Source of the DNA: Comamonadaceae bacterium
GTDB taxonomy: Bacteria > Pseudomonadota > Gammaproteobacteria > Burkholderiales > Burkholderiaceae
Reading direction: 5' to 3'
Assembly (NCBI GenBank): GCA_947505995.1
Contig: CANNNB010000072.1
Coordinates: 1 to 10,230 of the forward strand
Length of the DNA stretch: 10,230 bases
In this document: positions 1-6,675 of the stretch, in pieces
Position numbering within the stretch: position 1 is the first letter of the stretch
How the letters are laid out: each line of letters starts with the position of its first letter
Notes under the pieces: generated by a model
What the model was told of the DNA's origin: nothing
Database searches by the model: none
Seen by the model: the letters and a program-made list of their open reading frames with translations, nothing else
Program-made: the position numbers and the translations under genes

Positions 1-585
1 CACCAAATGGCTTGCAACCCGCTACCACCTGGCCAAAGAAAGCCTGGCACCGTGGGCTTGGCAGCGGGCCCCGAGATTGCCATCATGAGCGCTGAAGGCG
101 ATCTGTTGCCATCAGGCAGCACAGGCGAAATTGTGATTCGCGGCAACAACGTCACGCCGGGTTATGAGAACAACGACAAAGCCAATGCAGAAGCTTTCAC
201 CCATGGATGGTTCAGAACGGGAGACCAAGGTGTGATGGATGAACAAGGCTATGTCAGCATCACGGGCAGACTCAAAGAAATCATCAACCGCGGTGGCGAA
301 AAAATCAGCCCGCGTGAAGTCGATGAAATTTTGATGGACCACCCCGCTGTGGCCCAAGTGGTTTGCTTTGGCATTCCGCATGACAAATTGGGTGAAGAAG
401 TTGGTGCTGCTGTTGTCCTGCGCGAAGGCATGACGGCCACTGAAAAAGAACTCCGCGAATACACGGCCACCCGCTTGGCAGATTTCAAAGTGCCTCGCAA
501 AGTTTTGCTCTTGGACGAAATTCCCAAAGGTGCAACTGGTAAATTGCAACGCATTGGCATGGCTCAAAAGCTCGGCTTGGCTTAA
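1..585 (+). CDS. AMP-forming acyl-CoA ligase, oxalate-CoA ligase type (3' part, start outside window)
   Basis: This is the C-terminal part of an ANL-superfamily adenylate-forming enzyme, which activates a carboxylate with ATP and transfers it to CoA. The frame is open from base 1 (codons for His-Gln precede the first Met at 7), so the true start lies upstream. Visible motifs: [19 protein letters not shown] just after the A5 region, FRTGDQG (hinge-side ATP-binding Asp), [16 protein letters not shown] (hinge and CoA-side loop) and the C-terminal [10 protein letters not shown] with its catalytic Lys. The HQM..NPLPP..RKPGTVG signature and the '[10 protein letters not shown]' segment resemble the yeast Pcs60 / plant AAE3 oxalyl-CoA synthetase group as I recall it. 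The substrate cannot be proved from this fragment; related ligases act on other small acids. The next gene starts 5 bp after the stop, suggesting co-transcription. Confidence 0.88.
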   Translation, partial: HQMACNPLPPGQRKPGTVGLAAGPEIAIMSAEGDLLPSGSTGEIVIRGNNVTPGYENNDKANAEAFTHGWFRTGDQGVMDEQGYVSITGRLKEIINRGGEKISPREVDEILMDHPAVAQVVCFGIPHDKLGEEVGAAVVLREGMTATEKELREYTATRLADFKVPRKVLLLDEIPKGATGKLQRIGMAQKLGLA

Positions 586-590
586 AGCCC

Positions 591-1403
591 ATGGAACTTC
601 AAACCTTTTTAGAACTGGGCCTTACTGGCACAGTGGTAGGCTTCATGGCTGGCTTGTTGGGCTTGGGCGGGGGCTTGCTGATGGTTCCTGTGTTGAGTTT
701 TTTGTTGGGCAACATGGGTGTTGCCGAAGACTTGTCTATCAAAATGGCCATCGTCACTTCCATGTCAACCATTTTGTTCACGTCTATTTCAAGCGTGAGA
801 ACGCACCACAAATTGGGTGCTGTGCGTTGGGACTTGGTGAAAGGGTTGGCACCTGGCATTGTGATTGGCAGTGCCTTGGCCAGTCTGTGGATTTTTGTGG
901 CCGTCAAAGGGGCCACCTTGGCCATTTTGTTTGGCGTGTTTGTCTCTTATTCGGCCTTTCAAATGTTCATGGACAAGAAGCCTAAGCCCTCGCGTCAAAT
1001 GCCGGGATTTGTGGGTCAGTTGGGCATGGGGGGGCTGATTGGCATGATGTCTGGCTTGGTAGGTGCAGGCGGTGCATTTGTAAGTGTGCCCTTAATGGCA
1101 TGGTGCAATGTGGCAATTCACAACGCCATTGGCACAAGCGCCGCTTTGGGATTTCCCATTGCGCTTGCCAATGTCACGGGCTTTGCCATTAGCGGACTGA
1201 ACTTAGACAACTTGCCGCCTGGCGCCATTGGCTATATTTGGTTGCCGGGCATGGTGGTCATTGCCTGTTTTAGCGTGGTCACTGCGCCCTTTGGCGCGCG
1301 CGCATCGCACAGACTTCCTGTGAAGAAACTGAAACGGGTATTTTCTTTCTTCTTGATATTTCTTGCTGCGTATATGTTTCACAAAGGCATGAACGCAGCT
1401 TGA
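591..1403 (+). CDS. TauE/SafE family membrane exporter
   Basis: A 270-residue, strongly hydrophobic protein with about eight predicted membrane segments, matching the TauE/SafE (formerly DUF81) family in length and layout. The family's internal duplication is plain: GFMAGLLGLGGGLLMVPVL near residues 18-35 is echoed by GMMSGLVGAGGAFVSVPLM near residues 151-169. Members are inner-membrane anion exporters linked to sulfite, sulfoacetate and other sulfonate or organic-acid metabolism, but many are uncharacterised, so the cargo here is unknown. The ATG at 591 follows the ligase stop by 5 bp and lacks a good Shine-Dalgarno, which suggests translational coupling. It converges on the minus-strand gene ending at 1434. 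Confidence 0.88.
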   Translation: MELQTFLELGLTGTVVGFMAGLLGLGGGLLMVPVLSFLLGNMGVAEDLSIKMAIVTSMSTILFTSISSVRTHHKLGAVRWDLVKGLAPGIVIGSALASLWIFVAVKGATLAILFGVFVSYSAFQMFMDKKPKPSRQMPGFVGQLGMGGLIGMMSGLVGAGGAFVSVPLMAWCNVAIHNAIGTSAALGFPIALANVTGFAISGLNLDNLPPGAIGYIWLPGMVVIACFSVVTAPFGARASHRLPVKKLKRVFSFFLIFLAAYMFHKGMNAA

Positions 1404-1433
1404 CGTTCTGGTTCAACGCGTCATTAAGTTCTG

Positions 1434-2108
1434 TTAAACGACGCACCATGGGGCTTGGTTGTGTACCAAGCCCATCCATAACGCCAAGCCTGAAGTCATG
1501 GCCAAGGCTAAGCCGGCCAATCGAATTCCCCAAGCGCCATCGCCCAAACTTTTGAGTTTTAGCAACAGCCATGGCGCAAAACCAAGACTTACACTGCTGC
1601 CCAAGGCAAAACAGAACATGCTAAGCGCCCCTTCAAATGCGTTGCCTGTGAGGGCCGCAACCATCAGTGCGGAGTAAAGCAGGCCGCAAGGCATGAAGGC
1701 CCACATGACACCCACAGCAACAGGCGCCACTTTGCCCAAGTTGGCATTCACACGGCGAATTTTGGCCCAAAGATGTTGGGCACTTTGATCAAGCCAAACA
1801 GGTTGCTTGGCTTGCCATACAAGTAGCAAACCCAGAACAACAGCACCTACATGTAGCATGCTCCACACTGGCCTGAGTGCCGCCGACTCTACCGTCAGCC
1901 AGCCCAAGGCCTGCACACTCAATGCTGCCAATCCACCCATCAGGCTGTAGCCCAACCAGCGGCCCGCTTGGAATGAAAACAGCGCCTTGCTTGGGTGTGG
2001 GCCTGCGGCATGGCCGATACCCGCGCAAGCAGCACCACACATGGCCACACAATGCGGTCCACCTGCCAAGCCCATGATCAAAGCTGTGAGGGCTAAGGAA
2101 GTCTGCAT
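1434..2108 (-). CDS. UreH/DsbD-like (sulfite exporter TauE/SafE-type) membrane protein with conserved cysteines
   Basis: A 224-residue polytopic membrane protein of the group annotated as 'sulfite exporter TauE/SafE family', 'UreH-like' or 'cytochrome c biogenesis transmembrane region' (COG2836-like). The diagnostic N-terminus MGLAGGPHCVAMCG (residues 12-25, His19, Cys20, Cys24) is present, as is FMPCGLLYS (Cys141) in a later helix. The last residues, APWCVV, carry another Cys. About six membrane segments are expected. Relatives are often found beside cbb3 oxidase or metal-handling genes, and a role in copper or redox homeostasis for oxidase assembly is inferred, not shown. It starts 31 bp after the hemN stop on the same strand and has a weak ribosome site, so it is probably read through from hemN. 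It is distinct from the canonical TauE at 591-1403. Confidence 0.8.
   Translation of the reverse strand: MQTSLALTALIMGLAGGPHCVAMCGAACAGIGHAAGPHPSKALFSFQAGRWLGYSLMGGLAALSVQALGWLTVESAALRPVWSMLHVGAVVLGLLLVWQAKQPVWLDQSAQHLWAKIRRVNANLGKVAPVAVGVMWAFMPCGLLYSALMVAALTGNAFEGALSMFCFALGSSVSLGFAPWLLLKLKSLGDGAWGIRLAGLALAMTSGLALWMGLVHNQAPWCVV
1451..1473. terminator. Perfect 9-bp hairpin at the convergent gene junction, possible terminator
   Basis: The arms GGGCTTGGT (1451-1459) and ACCAAGCCC (1465-1473) are exactly complementary around a 5-base loop. The structure lies inside the last codons of the minus-strand UreH-like gene and 47 bp past the stop of the plus-strand TauE-type gene. Neither side has a clear T-tract, so it is not a classic intrinsic terminator. 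Because it is symmetric it could slow transcription from both directions. It may also be a chance result of the coding sequence. Confidence 0.35.
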
Positions 2109-2139
2109 TCAAGAACTGTCAAGCTGTTCAGTGACTTGA

Positions 2140-3522
2140 TTAAATGATTTTTGAAAATCGGGTTCGATTGCGATCGGTTTGCAAGTACTTATCAAACACC
2201 ATGGCCACACCACGAACAAAAAACCAGCCTACGGACGTGACTTGAAAACCACTCTGAGACAACTCTACCAAACCTTGTGTCTGCAAATTTTCTAGCTGGC
2301 TTAATTCAGGTGCAAAATATTTTCTAGAATCAATCAGCCAAGCTTCGTTGAATGAATTGAAATCAATGTGTCCTTGACACATGATGGTCATGATCCAGGC
2401 GCGACGAATCATGTCATCTCGCGACAAAACCAAACCCTTTACAACAGGCAAATGACCATGCTCCAGCATGTCCACATACTCATCCATGGTCTTGGCGTTT
2501 TGGCTGTAGGTGCCACCCATTCGCCCTATGGCCGACACGCCTAAACCTATCAAGTCGCAATCGGGTTGAGTACTGTAGCCTTGAAAGTTTCGGTGCAAGC
2601 GGCCTTGGCGTTTTGCCACTGCCAAGGCATCGTCTGGCAATGCGAAATGATCCATGCCTACATAAACATAGCCAGCATTCATAAGTGCATCCATAGACTT
2701 GGACAACATGTCAATCTTGCTAGCAGCAGGCGGTAATTCGGAAGCCAAAATTCTGCGCTGTGGTTTGAAGCGTTCGGGCAAATGCGCATAGGCATAGAGC
2801 GCAATGCGATCGGGTCGCAATTCGTTAACTTGCGCCAACGTGCGATCAAAGGATTCCGGCGTTTGCTTAGGCAGACCGTAAATCAAATCAATGTTGATGG
2901 ATTCAAAGCCGATCGTGCGAGCCGAAGCCACCAAGGAAAACACCTGCGAAGCGGGTTGAATTCGGTGTACTGCTTTTTGCACTTCGGGATCAAAGTCTTG
3001 CACGCCAAAACTCAGGCGATTGAACCCTAACTCAAACAAAAACGCCAATCGAGTGTCGTCCACAGTACGAGGGTCTACCTCCACCGAGCACTCACCACCG
3101 GCCGTGAAGCTAAAGCTGCGCTTGAGCATGGCCATGAGTTCGCCCAACTCATCATTGTTTAAAAATGTAGGTGTACCACCGCCCAAATGCAACTGGCTGA
3201 CTGACTGACCTGTGCCCATGACCTGTGTGTAAAGCTCTAACTCTTGGGTCAAGTAGCGTAAATAGGGTGCTGCTTTTTCGTGGTGTTTGGTGATGATTTT
3301 GTTGCAAGCGCAGTAGTAGCAAAGCGATTCACAAAAAGGAATGTGCACGTAAATGGACAAAGGCCCGTTTTTTTGAACAACACCTTGTTTGCGAAATTCC
3401 AAGGCTTGCCTCAAATCGCCTTGCGAAAAGGCCTCCACAAATCGATCCGCTGTAGGGTATGAGGTGTAGCGTGGGCCAGGAATATCAAAGCGGTTGAGCA
3501 ATTCAGGGGTTAAAAAGGACAT
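2140..3522 (-). CDS. hemN: Oxygen-independent coproporphyrinogen III oxidase (HemN)
   Basis: A radical-SAM enzyme that decarboxylates coproporphyrinogen III to protoporphyrinogen IX without oxygen, keeping haem synthesis going under microaerobic or anaerobic conditions in the cytosol. Using the ATG at 3522 the protein has 460 residues, close to E. coli HemN (about 457). It opens with the family's IPGPRYTSYPTADRF. The radical-SAM cluster motif is VHIPFCESLCYYCAC with Cys64, Cys68 and Cys71 (CxxxCxxC), plus the adjacent Cys73 typical of HemN. The SAM-binding LHLGGGTPTFL follows at about 111-121. The frame stays open to an ATG at 3552, but that adds a 10-residue extension the family lacks. An FNR box lies upstream at 3591-3604. 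It is divergent from fnr and followed by the UreH-like gene. It supplies haem for the cbb3 oxidase encoded nearby. Confidence 0.95.
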   Translation of the reverse strand: MSFLTPELLNRFDIPGPRYTSYPTADRFVEAFSQGDLRQALEFRKQGVVQKNGPLSIYVHIPFCESLCYYCACNKIITKHHEKAAPYLRYLTQELELYTQVMGTGQSVSQLHLGGGTPTFLNNDELGELMAMLKRSFSFTAGGECSVEVDPRTVDDTRLAFLFELGFNRLSFGVQDFDPEVQKAVHRIQPASQVFSLVASARTIGFESINIDLIYGLPKQTPESFDRTLAQVNELRPDRIALYAYAHLPERFKPQRRILASELPPAASKIDMLSKSMDALMNAGYVYVGMDHFALPDDALAVAKRQGRLHRNFQGYSTQPDCDLIGLGVSAIGRMGGTYSQNAKTMDEYVDMLEHGHLPVVKGLVLSRDDMIRRAWIMTIMCQGHIDFNSFNEAWLIDSRKYFAPELSQLENLQTQGLVELSQSGFQVTSVGWFFVRGVAMVFDKYLQTDRNRTRFSKII

Positions 3523-3590
3523 TCGGAATTTCCCACTACTTTCATGTTTCAAGGCTTTGTTAAATGTGCCTTTTCCTTCTTGGCTTGAAC

Positions 3591-3604
3591 TTGACTTAAA
3601 TCAA
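3591..3604. promoter_or_regulatory. FNR/ANR-type operator between hemN and fnr
   Basis: TTGACTTAAATCAA matches the FNR consensus TTGAT-N4-ATCAA at 9 of 10 specified positions. It sits in the 128-bp divergent gap between hemN (start 3522) and fnr (start 3651 or 3729). Its centre (3597.5) is about 75 bp before the hemN ATG. With class II placement (-41.5) hemN transcription would start near 3556, giving a leader of roughly 34 nt and favouring the 3522 start. It may also control fnr. No strong -10 hexamer was seen on either side, so the direction of action is inferred. Confidence 0.8.
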
Positions 3605-3650
3605 ATTTAGGGCAATCTCACACGAAAAAAGAGTTTTGTAGAACATTGAG

Positions 3651-4451
3651 ATGAATCAACTGGTTCAAGTAGGTATAAGCTCAAGCCTTGACTTGCCGCA
3701 ATGCCAATTTTTTCAAATCGAGACTGCCATGAAACCTGAAGCCATCAAAGTCGCATGCTCCAACTGCAACTTGCGCGAACTCTGCATGCCCATGGGCTTG
3801 TCTGAAACCGATCTTGAACGCTTGGACGATTTGGTCGCTACACGCCGAAAAATCAAACGCGGCAGCACTCTGTTTAGCAATGGCGAAAAATTTACTTCAC
3901 TTTATGCCATTCGCACTGGCTTCTTCAAAACCTGCCTAGCATCCGAAGATGGACGTGACCAAGTCACGGGCTTCCAAATGGCGGGTGAAATTATTGGCCT
4001 AGACGGCATTGTGAATGACCAACACAGCTGCGATGCCGTGGCCCTAGAAGACGCAGAAGTTTGTGTCTTACCCTTTGACCGAATTGAAGAAATTTCACGT
4101 GAAGTCACAGCACTTCAACACCATGTTCACAAAATCATGTCCCGCGAAATTGTGCGCGAACATGGCGTCATGTTGCTCTTGGGCAGCATGCGCGCTGAAG
4201 AGCGATTGGCCGCTTTCTTGTTGAACTTGGTCCAGCGCTTGCACTCACGAGGCTTTTCGCAAACTGAATTGGTCTTGAGAATGACCCGTGAAGAAATAGG
4301 CAGCTACCTTGGCCTCAAGCTTGAAACTGTCAGCCGCACATTTTCAAAATTTGTAGACGATGGCATTGTAGAAGTGAAGCAACGGCACGTTAAAATTTTG
4401 GACACCGAAGCTCTCCAAAGAATCGTCAACACGCAGCCACAATGTCATTAG
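3651..4451 (+). CDS. fnr: FNR-type [4Fe-4S] oxygen-sensing transcription regulator
   Basis: A CRP/FNR-family regulator of 266 residues. Cys36, Cys39 and Cys45 (CSNCNLRELC, C-x2-C-x5-C) and Cys138 (ALEDAEVCVLPF) align with E. coli FNR Cys20, Cys23, Cys29 and Cys122 at a constant offset of 16, so all four cluster ligands are present. A cNMP-like beta-roll follows, then the dimer helix (MLLLGSMRAEERLAAF) and a winged HTH. Its recognition helix LETVSRTF has Glu225, Ser228 and Arg229, equal to E. coli Glu209, Ser212 and Arg213, so a TTGAT-type site is expected. An extra Cys127 has no E. coli equivalent at that position. The start is uncertain: the ATG at 3729 (residue 27) would give a 240-residue protein nearer to family length, and neither start has a strong ribosome site. 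It is the only plus-strand gene within the hemN-cco block and the likely regulator of both flanks. Confidence 0.93.
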   Translation: MNQLVQVGISSSLDLPQCQFFQIETAMKPEAIKVACSNCNLRELCMPMGLSETDLERLDDLVATRRKIKRGSTLFSNGEKFTSLYAIRTGFFKTCLASEDGRDQVTGFQMAGEIIGLDGIVNDQHSCDAVALEDAEVCVLPFDRIEEISREVTALQHHVHKIMSREIVREHGVMLLLGSMRAEERLAAFLLNLVQRLHSRGFSQTELVLRMTREEIGSYLGLKLETVSRTFSKFVDDGIVEVKQRHVKILDTEALQRIVNTQPQCH

Positions 4452-4521
4452 GACTAACTCAGACATTTCATGACTTGGTAGCCACATATCTACCCCTGCA
4501 CTTCACAATCTCATAACTGAC
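4452..4521. other. Convergent intergenic gap, no clear feature
   Basis: This 70-bp gap separates the convergent ends of fnr and the last gene of the cco cluster. It holds only a weak potential hairpin (GGTAG at 4477-4481 with CTACC at 4490-4494, 8-base loop) and no T-tract. I see no convincing terminator or other site. Confidence 0.5.
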
Positions 4522-4818
4522 TTAGCAGCAACCATCGCCTTTGTGTGTGCAATTGGGGGGCCGTTGGTCAATTGGCACAGGGCAACGGTTGACCTCAAAG
4601 GGCGACATAGACAGCAGCGTAGTAAGGCTGCTAGACACAATGGTCAGTGTCCAAAATACGAAAAATGACAAGGTGTAAACGCCTTGCCTCGAAAGCGCCA
4701 TTTGATGTCCAAACCAGTGCATGTCTTCGGGGTCAAACATACCAAATACCACCACCTCTAAAAGTCCCGCCACTAAAAAAGCCGGCCATACGATCCACAT
4801 GAGCCTTTGAGCAAGCAT
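4522..4818 (-). CDS. Small two-helix membrane protein with cysteine-rich tail, function unknown
   Basis: A 98-residue protein I do not recognise as a named family. The start is the ATG at 4818, preceded by a strong Shine-Dalgarno (AAGGAGA, 4824-4830). The frame continues upstream to 4893, but that extension would overlap ccoH and has no comparable ribosome site. Two membrane segments are visible, about residues 6-28 and 46-68, joined by a charged and aromatic loop (FDPEDMHWFGHQMALSRQG) with two His. The polar C-terminus has Cys79, Cys90, Cys97 and Cys98, ending GDGCC, with several Pro. It is the last gene of the ccoNOQPGH run, 37 bp after the ccoH-like stop. That position and the Cys/His content suggest, but do not show, a role in metal handling or assembly of the cbb3 oxidase. 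Confidence 0.75.
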   Translation of the reverse strand: MLAQRLMWIVWPAFLVAGLLEVVVFGMFDPEDMHWFGHQMALSRQGVYTLSFFVFWTLTIVSSSLTTLLSMSPFEVNRCPVPIDQRPPNCTHKGDGCC

Positions 4819-4823
4819 GTTTG

Positions 4824-4830
4824 TCTCCTT
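4824..4830 (-). promoter_or_regulatory. Strong ribosome binding site that fixes the start of the 98-aa protein
   Basis: On the minus strand AAGGAGA lies 5 nt before the ATG at 4816-4818. It is the best Shine-Dalgarno in the window and argues against the longer frame beginning at 4893. Confidence 0.75.
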
Positions 4831-4855
4831 GTAGGATTTTGTAAGATGTAAATTG

Positions 4856-5137
4856 TTATTTTTTGGGTTCTGGCACCACACCCGTACTTGCATGATTGCG
4901 AGCTTGCATGGCAGGGGCCATGGCGGCCTCTAATTTGCCTTGATTTTCTATCGCATGACGAGGATTCAGTGCCTCTGTAGGTAGCACGGGGTCAGGAATG
5001 GTGATGGCCAAGTAAAGGGTGACAAAGGCTGCCACCACCACCACCGCTGGGCCGGCAATGATCATCCAAACCATGCCAAATGACCACCATGGTTTGACGG
5101 AAGAAGCATTTAGATTTTTCAAGGTACCGGTGTTCAT
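4856..5137 (-). CDS. ccoH: Short CcoH/FixH-like cbb3 oxidase assembly protein
   Basis: A 93-residue protein with a short N-terminal tail, one membrane helix (about residues 20-46) and a hydrophilic C-terminal part. The segment PWWSFGMVWMIIAGPAVVVV, then AAFVTLYLAI and a nearby DP, resembles beta/gammaproteobacterial CcoH (FixH), which binds the cbb3 oxidase during assembly and is kept near it. Its place directly after ccoG fits. The part after the helix is only about 45 residues and lacks the 'DYY' motif expected after the membrane helix in many homologues, so it is shorter and more divergent than usual CcoH (around 150-170 residues). The identification rests on the helix motif and gene position. 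A Shine-Dalgarno (GGAGAAA, 5145-5151) precedes the ATG, and the start is 38 bp after the ccoG stop. Confidence 0.65.
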   Translation of the reverse strand: MNTGTLKNLNASSVKPWWSFGMVWMIIAGPAVVVVAAFVTLYLAITIPDPVLPTEALNPRHAIENQGKLEAAMAPAMQARNHASTGVVPEPKK

Positions 5138-5175
5138 CAGTTAGTTTCTCCAGAATGAATGTGCATCAGGGTTGA

Positions 5176-6666
5176 TTAGCGTGGAATTAAGAAAACCGAC
5201 TTTTCTTCTATCTTTTCACTGACTTTTCCATTTTCATCAAAAGCCTCTATGGTGAATTGAACGGGGTACTTGCCTGATAACGCAGAGCCATAAGGAACGT
5301 GCAAACGAACAGAGACCCAGCGCGATTGTGTGGACTCCACAAGCAAGTTTTCAGAGTCGATCATTACCTCTAAATCATTTAGGCCAGATGCCAAAATACG
5401 GAAATGTTGTCGTCTTTCTGCCGCGTTCATGATTTGCAGTCGATATACATTTTCGATGTGGCCGCCACTCACAATTCGCGCCAACGAGGCACGATCTCTA
5501 ATGACATCGACCTTGAAGGATTTGCGTGCAAGCAAACTCCCAAATAACAAAGCAATGACCAACAACAAAATACCTGTGTAGATGAGAACACGCGGCCGAA
5601 AAACATGGCGCAGTGTTTGGGCAGAGGTCCAATGGTTTTCAATTGCATGTTGCGTAGAGAATTTAACCAAGCCACGCGAGTAACCTACTTTGTCCATCAC
5701 AGTGTCGCAAACGTCGGCACAAGCACCACAGCCAATGCATTCGTACTGCAATCCTTTTCGAATATCAATGCCGGTGGGGCATACCTGCACACACAAACTG
5801 CAATCGACACAGGCTCCCAAATTCAAGGCGGAAAAATCAGCTTTTCTTGAGCGCGAACCGCGTGGCTCTCCTCGCTCTGAATCGTAAGTGACTATCAACG
5901 TGTCTTTGTCAAACATGGCACTTTGAAAGCGAGCATAGGGGCACATGTATTTGCACACCTGCTCGCGCATGAACCCCGCATTGCCATATGTTGCAAAGCC
6001 ATAAAAGAAAACCCAGAAAACTTCCCAAGAAGACATGTTTCCTAAGAAGAACTCCATGCCCAAATCACGAATGGGGGTGAAGTAGCCTACAAATGTAAAA
6101 CCTGTCCAAATTGAGAAGCCAATCCAAAGGAAATGTTTGTACCATTTCTTGACCAATTTTTCGAGCGAAAATTCTTGCGAATCAAGCCGCATGCGGGCGG
6201 TTCGATTGCCCTCCACTTTGCGCTCAATCCACATGAAAATTTCACTGTAAACCGTTTGAGGGCATGCAAAGCCACACCACAATCGGCCTGCAATGGTGGT
6301 AAACAAAAACAAAGCAAAAGCAGAAATCACCAACAAGCCAGTGAGATAAATAAAGTCTTGTGGGTAAAGCACAATACCAAAAATATAGAAGCGTCTAGCG
6401 CCTAAATCAAACAACACAGCTTGCCGCTGACCCCACTCTAGCCAAGGCAAGCAGTAAAAAATAATTTGAGTGAGAAAAACAAACCCCCAGCGCCATTTGG
6501 CAAAAATACCTTGGACGCTGCGTGGGTAAATTTTTTGATGCGCTTGGTAAAGCTCACCCCAAGCCCCCTCTTCTGAGTCATCCGAGGACGCTATCGCTTG
6601 CGATGACACAATGGGAATGAACTTTCGCGGTACCTTCTCTGGCTCATCAGGAGAATCCAAAATCAC
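5176..6666 (-). CDS. ccoG: Cytochrome oxidase accessory protein CcoG (FixG/RdxA), cupric reductase
   Basis: A 496-residue inner-membrane polyferredoxin. Characterised CcoG reduces Cu(II) to Cu(I) for insertion into the cbb3 binuclear centre. Two ferredoxin-like clusters are clear: Cys286/289/292/296 (CVDCSLCVQVCP) and Cys310/313/316/320 (CIGCGACADVC). Two membrane-associated Cys pairs typical of the family are present: WCGFACPQ (Cys131, Cys135) and VCKYMCP (Cys238, Cys242). About five membrane helices are predicted, four before the ferredoxin domain and one at about 360-380, followed by an immunoglobulin-like FixG C-terminal domain from about 385. The most upstream start is a GTG at 6664-6666, 9 bp after the ccoP stop. 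No Met codon follows near the N-terminus, so a non-ATG start seems real although its ribosome site is weak. Tight spacing implies coupling to ccoP. Confidence 0.95.
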   Translation of the reverse strand: MILDSPDEPEKVPRKFIPIVSSQAIASSDDSEEGAWGELYQAHQKIYPRSVQGIFAKWRWGFVFLTQIIFYCLPWLEWGQRQAVLFDLGARRFYIFGIVLYPQDFIYLTGLLVISAFALFLFTTIAGRLWCGFACPQTVYSEIFMWIERKVEGNRTARMRLDSQEFSLEKLVKKWYKHFLWIGFSIWTGFTFVGYFTPIRDLGMEFFLGNMSSWEVFWVFFYGFATYGNAGFMREQVCKYMCPYARFQSAMFDKDTLIVTYDSERGEPRGSRSRKADFSALNLGACVDCSLCVQVCPTGIDIRKGLQYECIGCGACADVCDTVMDKVGYSRGLVKFSTQHAIENHWTSAQTLRHVFRPRVLIYTGILLLVIALLFGSLLARKSFKVDVIRDRASLARIVSGGHIENVYRLQIMNAAERRQHFRILASGLNDLEVMIDSENLLVESTQSRWVSVRLHVPYGSALSGKYPVQFTIEAFDENGKVSEKIEEKSVFLIPR

Positions 6667-6675
6667 TCACTTAAA

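Noticed and set aside
112..985. Long open frames opposite or out of frame with the ligase and TauE genes (e.g. 112-567 minus, 530-985 plus)
   Set aside because: They lie wholly over well-supported genes in other frames, show no family motifs and have composition typical of shadow frames.
2136..2149. TTGATTAAATGATT, resembling an FNR site before the UreH-like gene
   Set aside because: Only the left half-site matches; the right half is TGATT rather than ATCAA, and it lies at the hemN stop codon.
3523..3552. HemN start at the ATG at 3552
   Set aside because: It adds ten residues absent from the family, and the predicted FNR-dependent transcript would begin only a few bases before it. The ATG at 3522 gives the usual length.
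4477..4494. Small hairpin GGTAG/CTACC after fnr as a terminator
   Set aside because: A 5-bp stem with an 8-base loop and no T-tract is too weak to call.
4819..4893. Upstream extension of the 98-aa protein to a start at 4893 (123 aa)
   Set aside because: The extension overlaps the end of the ccoH-like gene, is hydrophilic and unlike a leader, and ignores the strong Shine-Dalgarno placed for the ATG at 4818.
5330..6405. Plus-strand open frames opposite ccoG
   Set aside because: They are antisense to the conserved Cys motifs and helices of ccoG and have no recognisable domains or ribosome sites.
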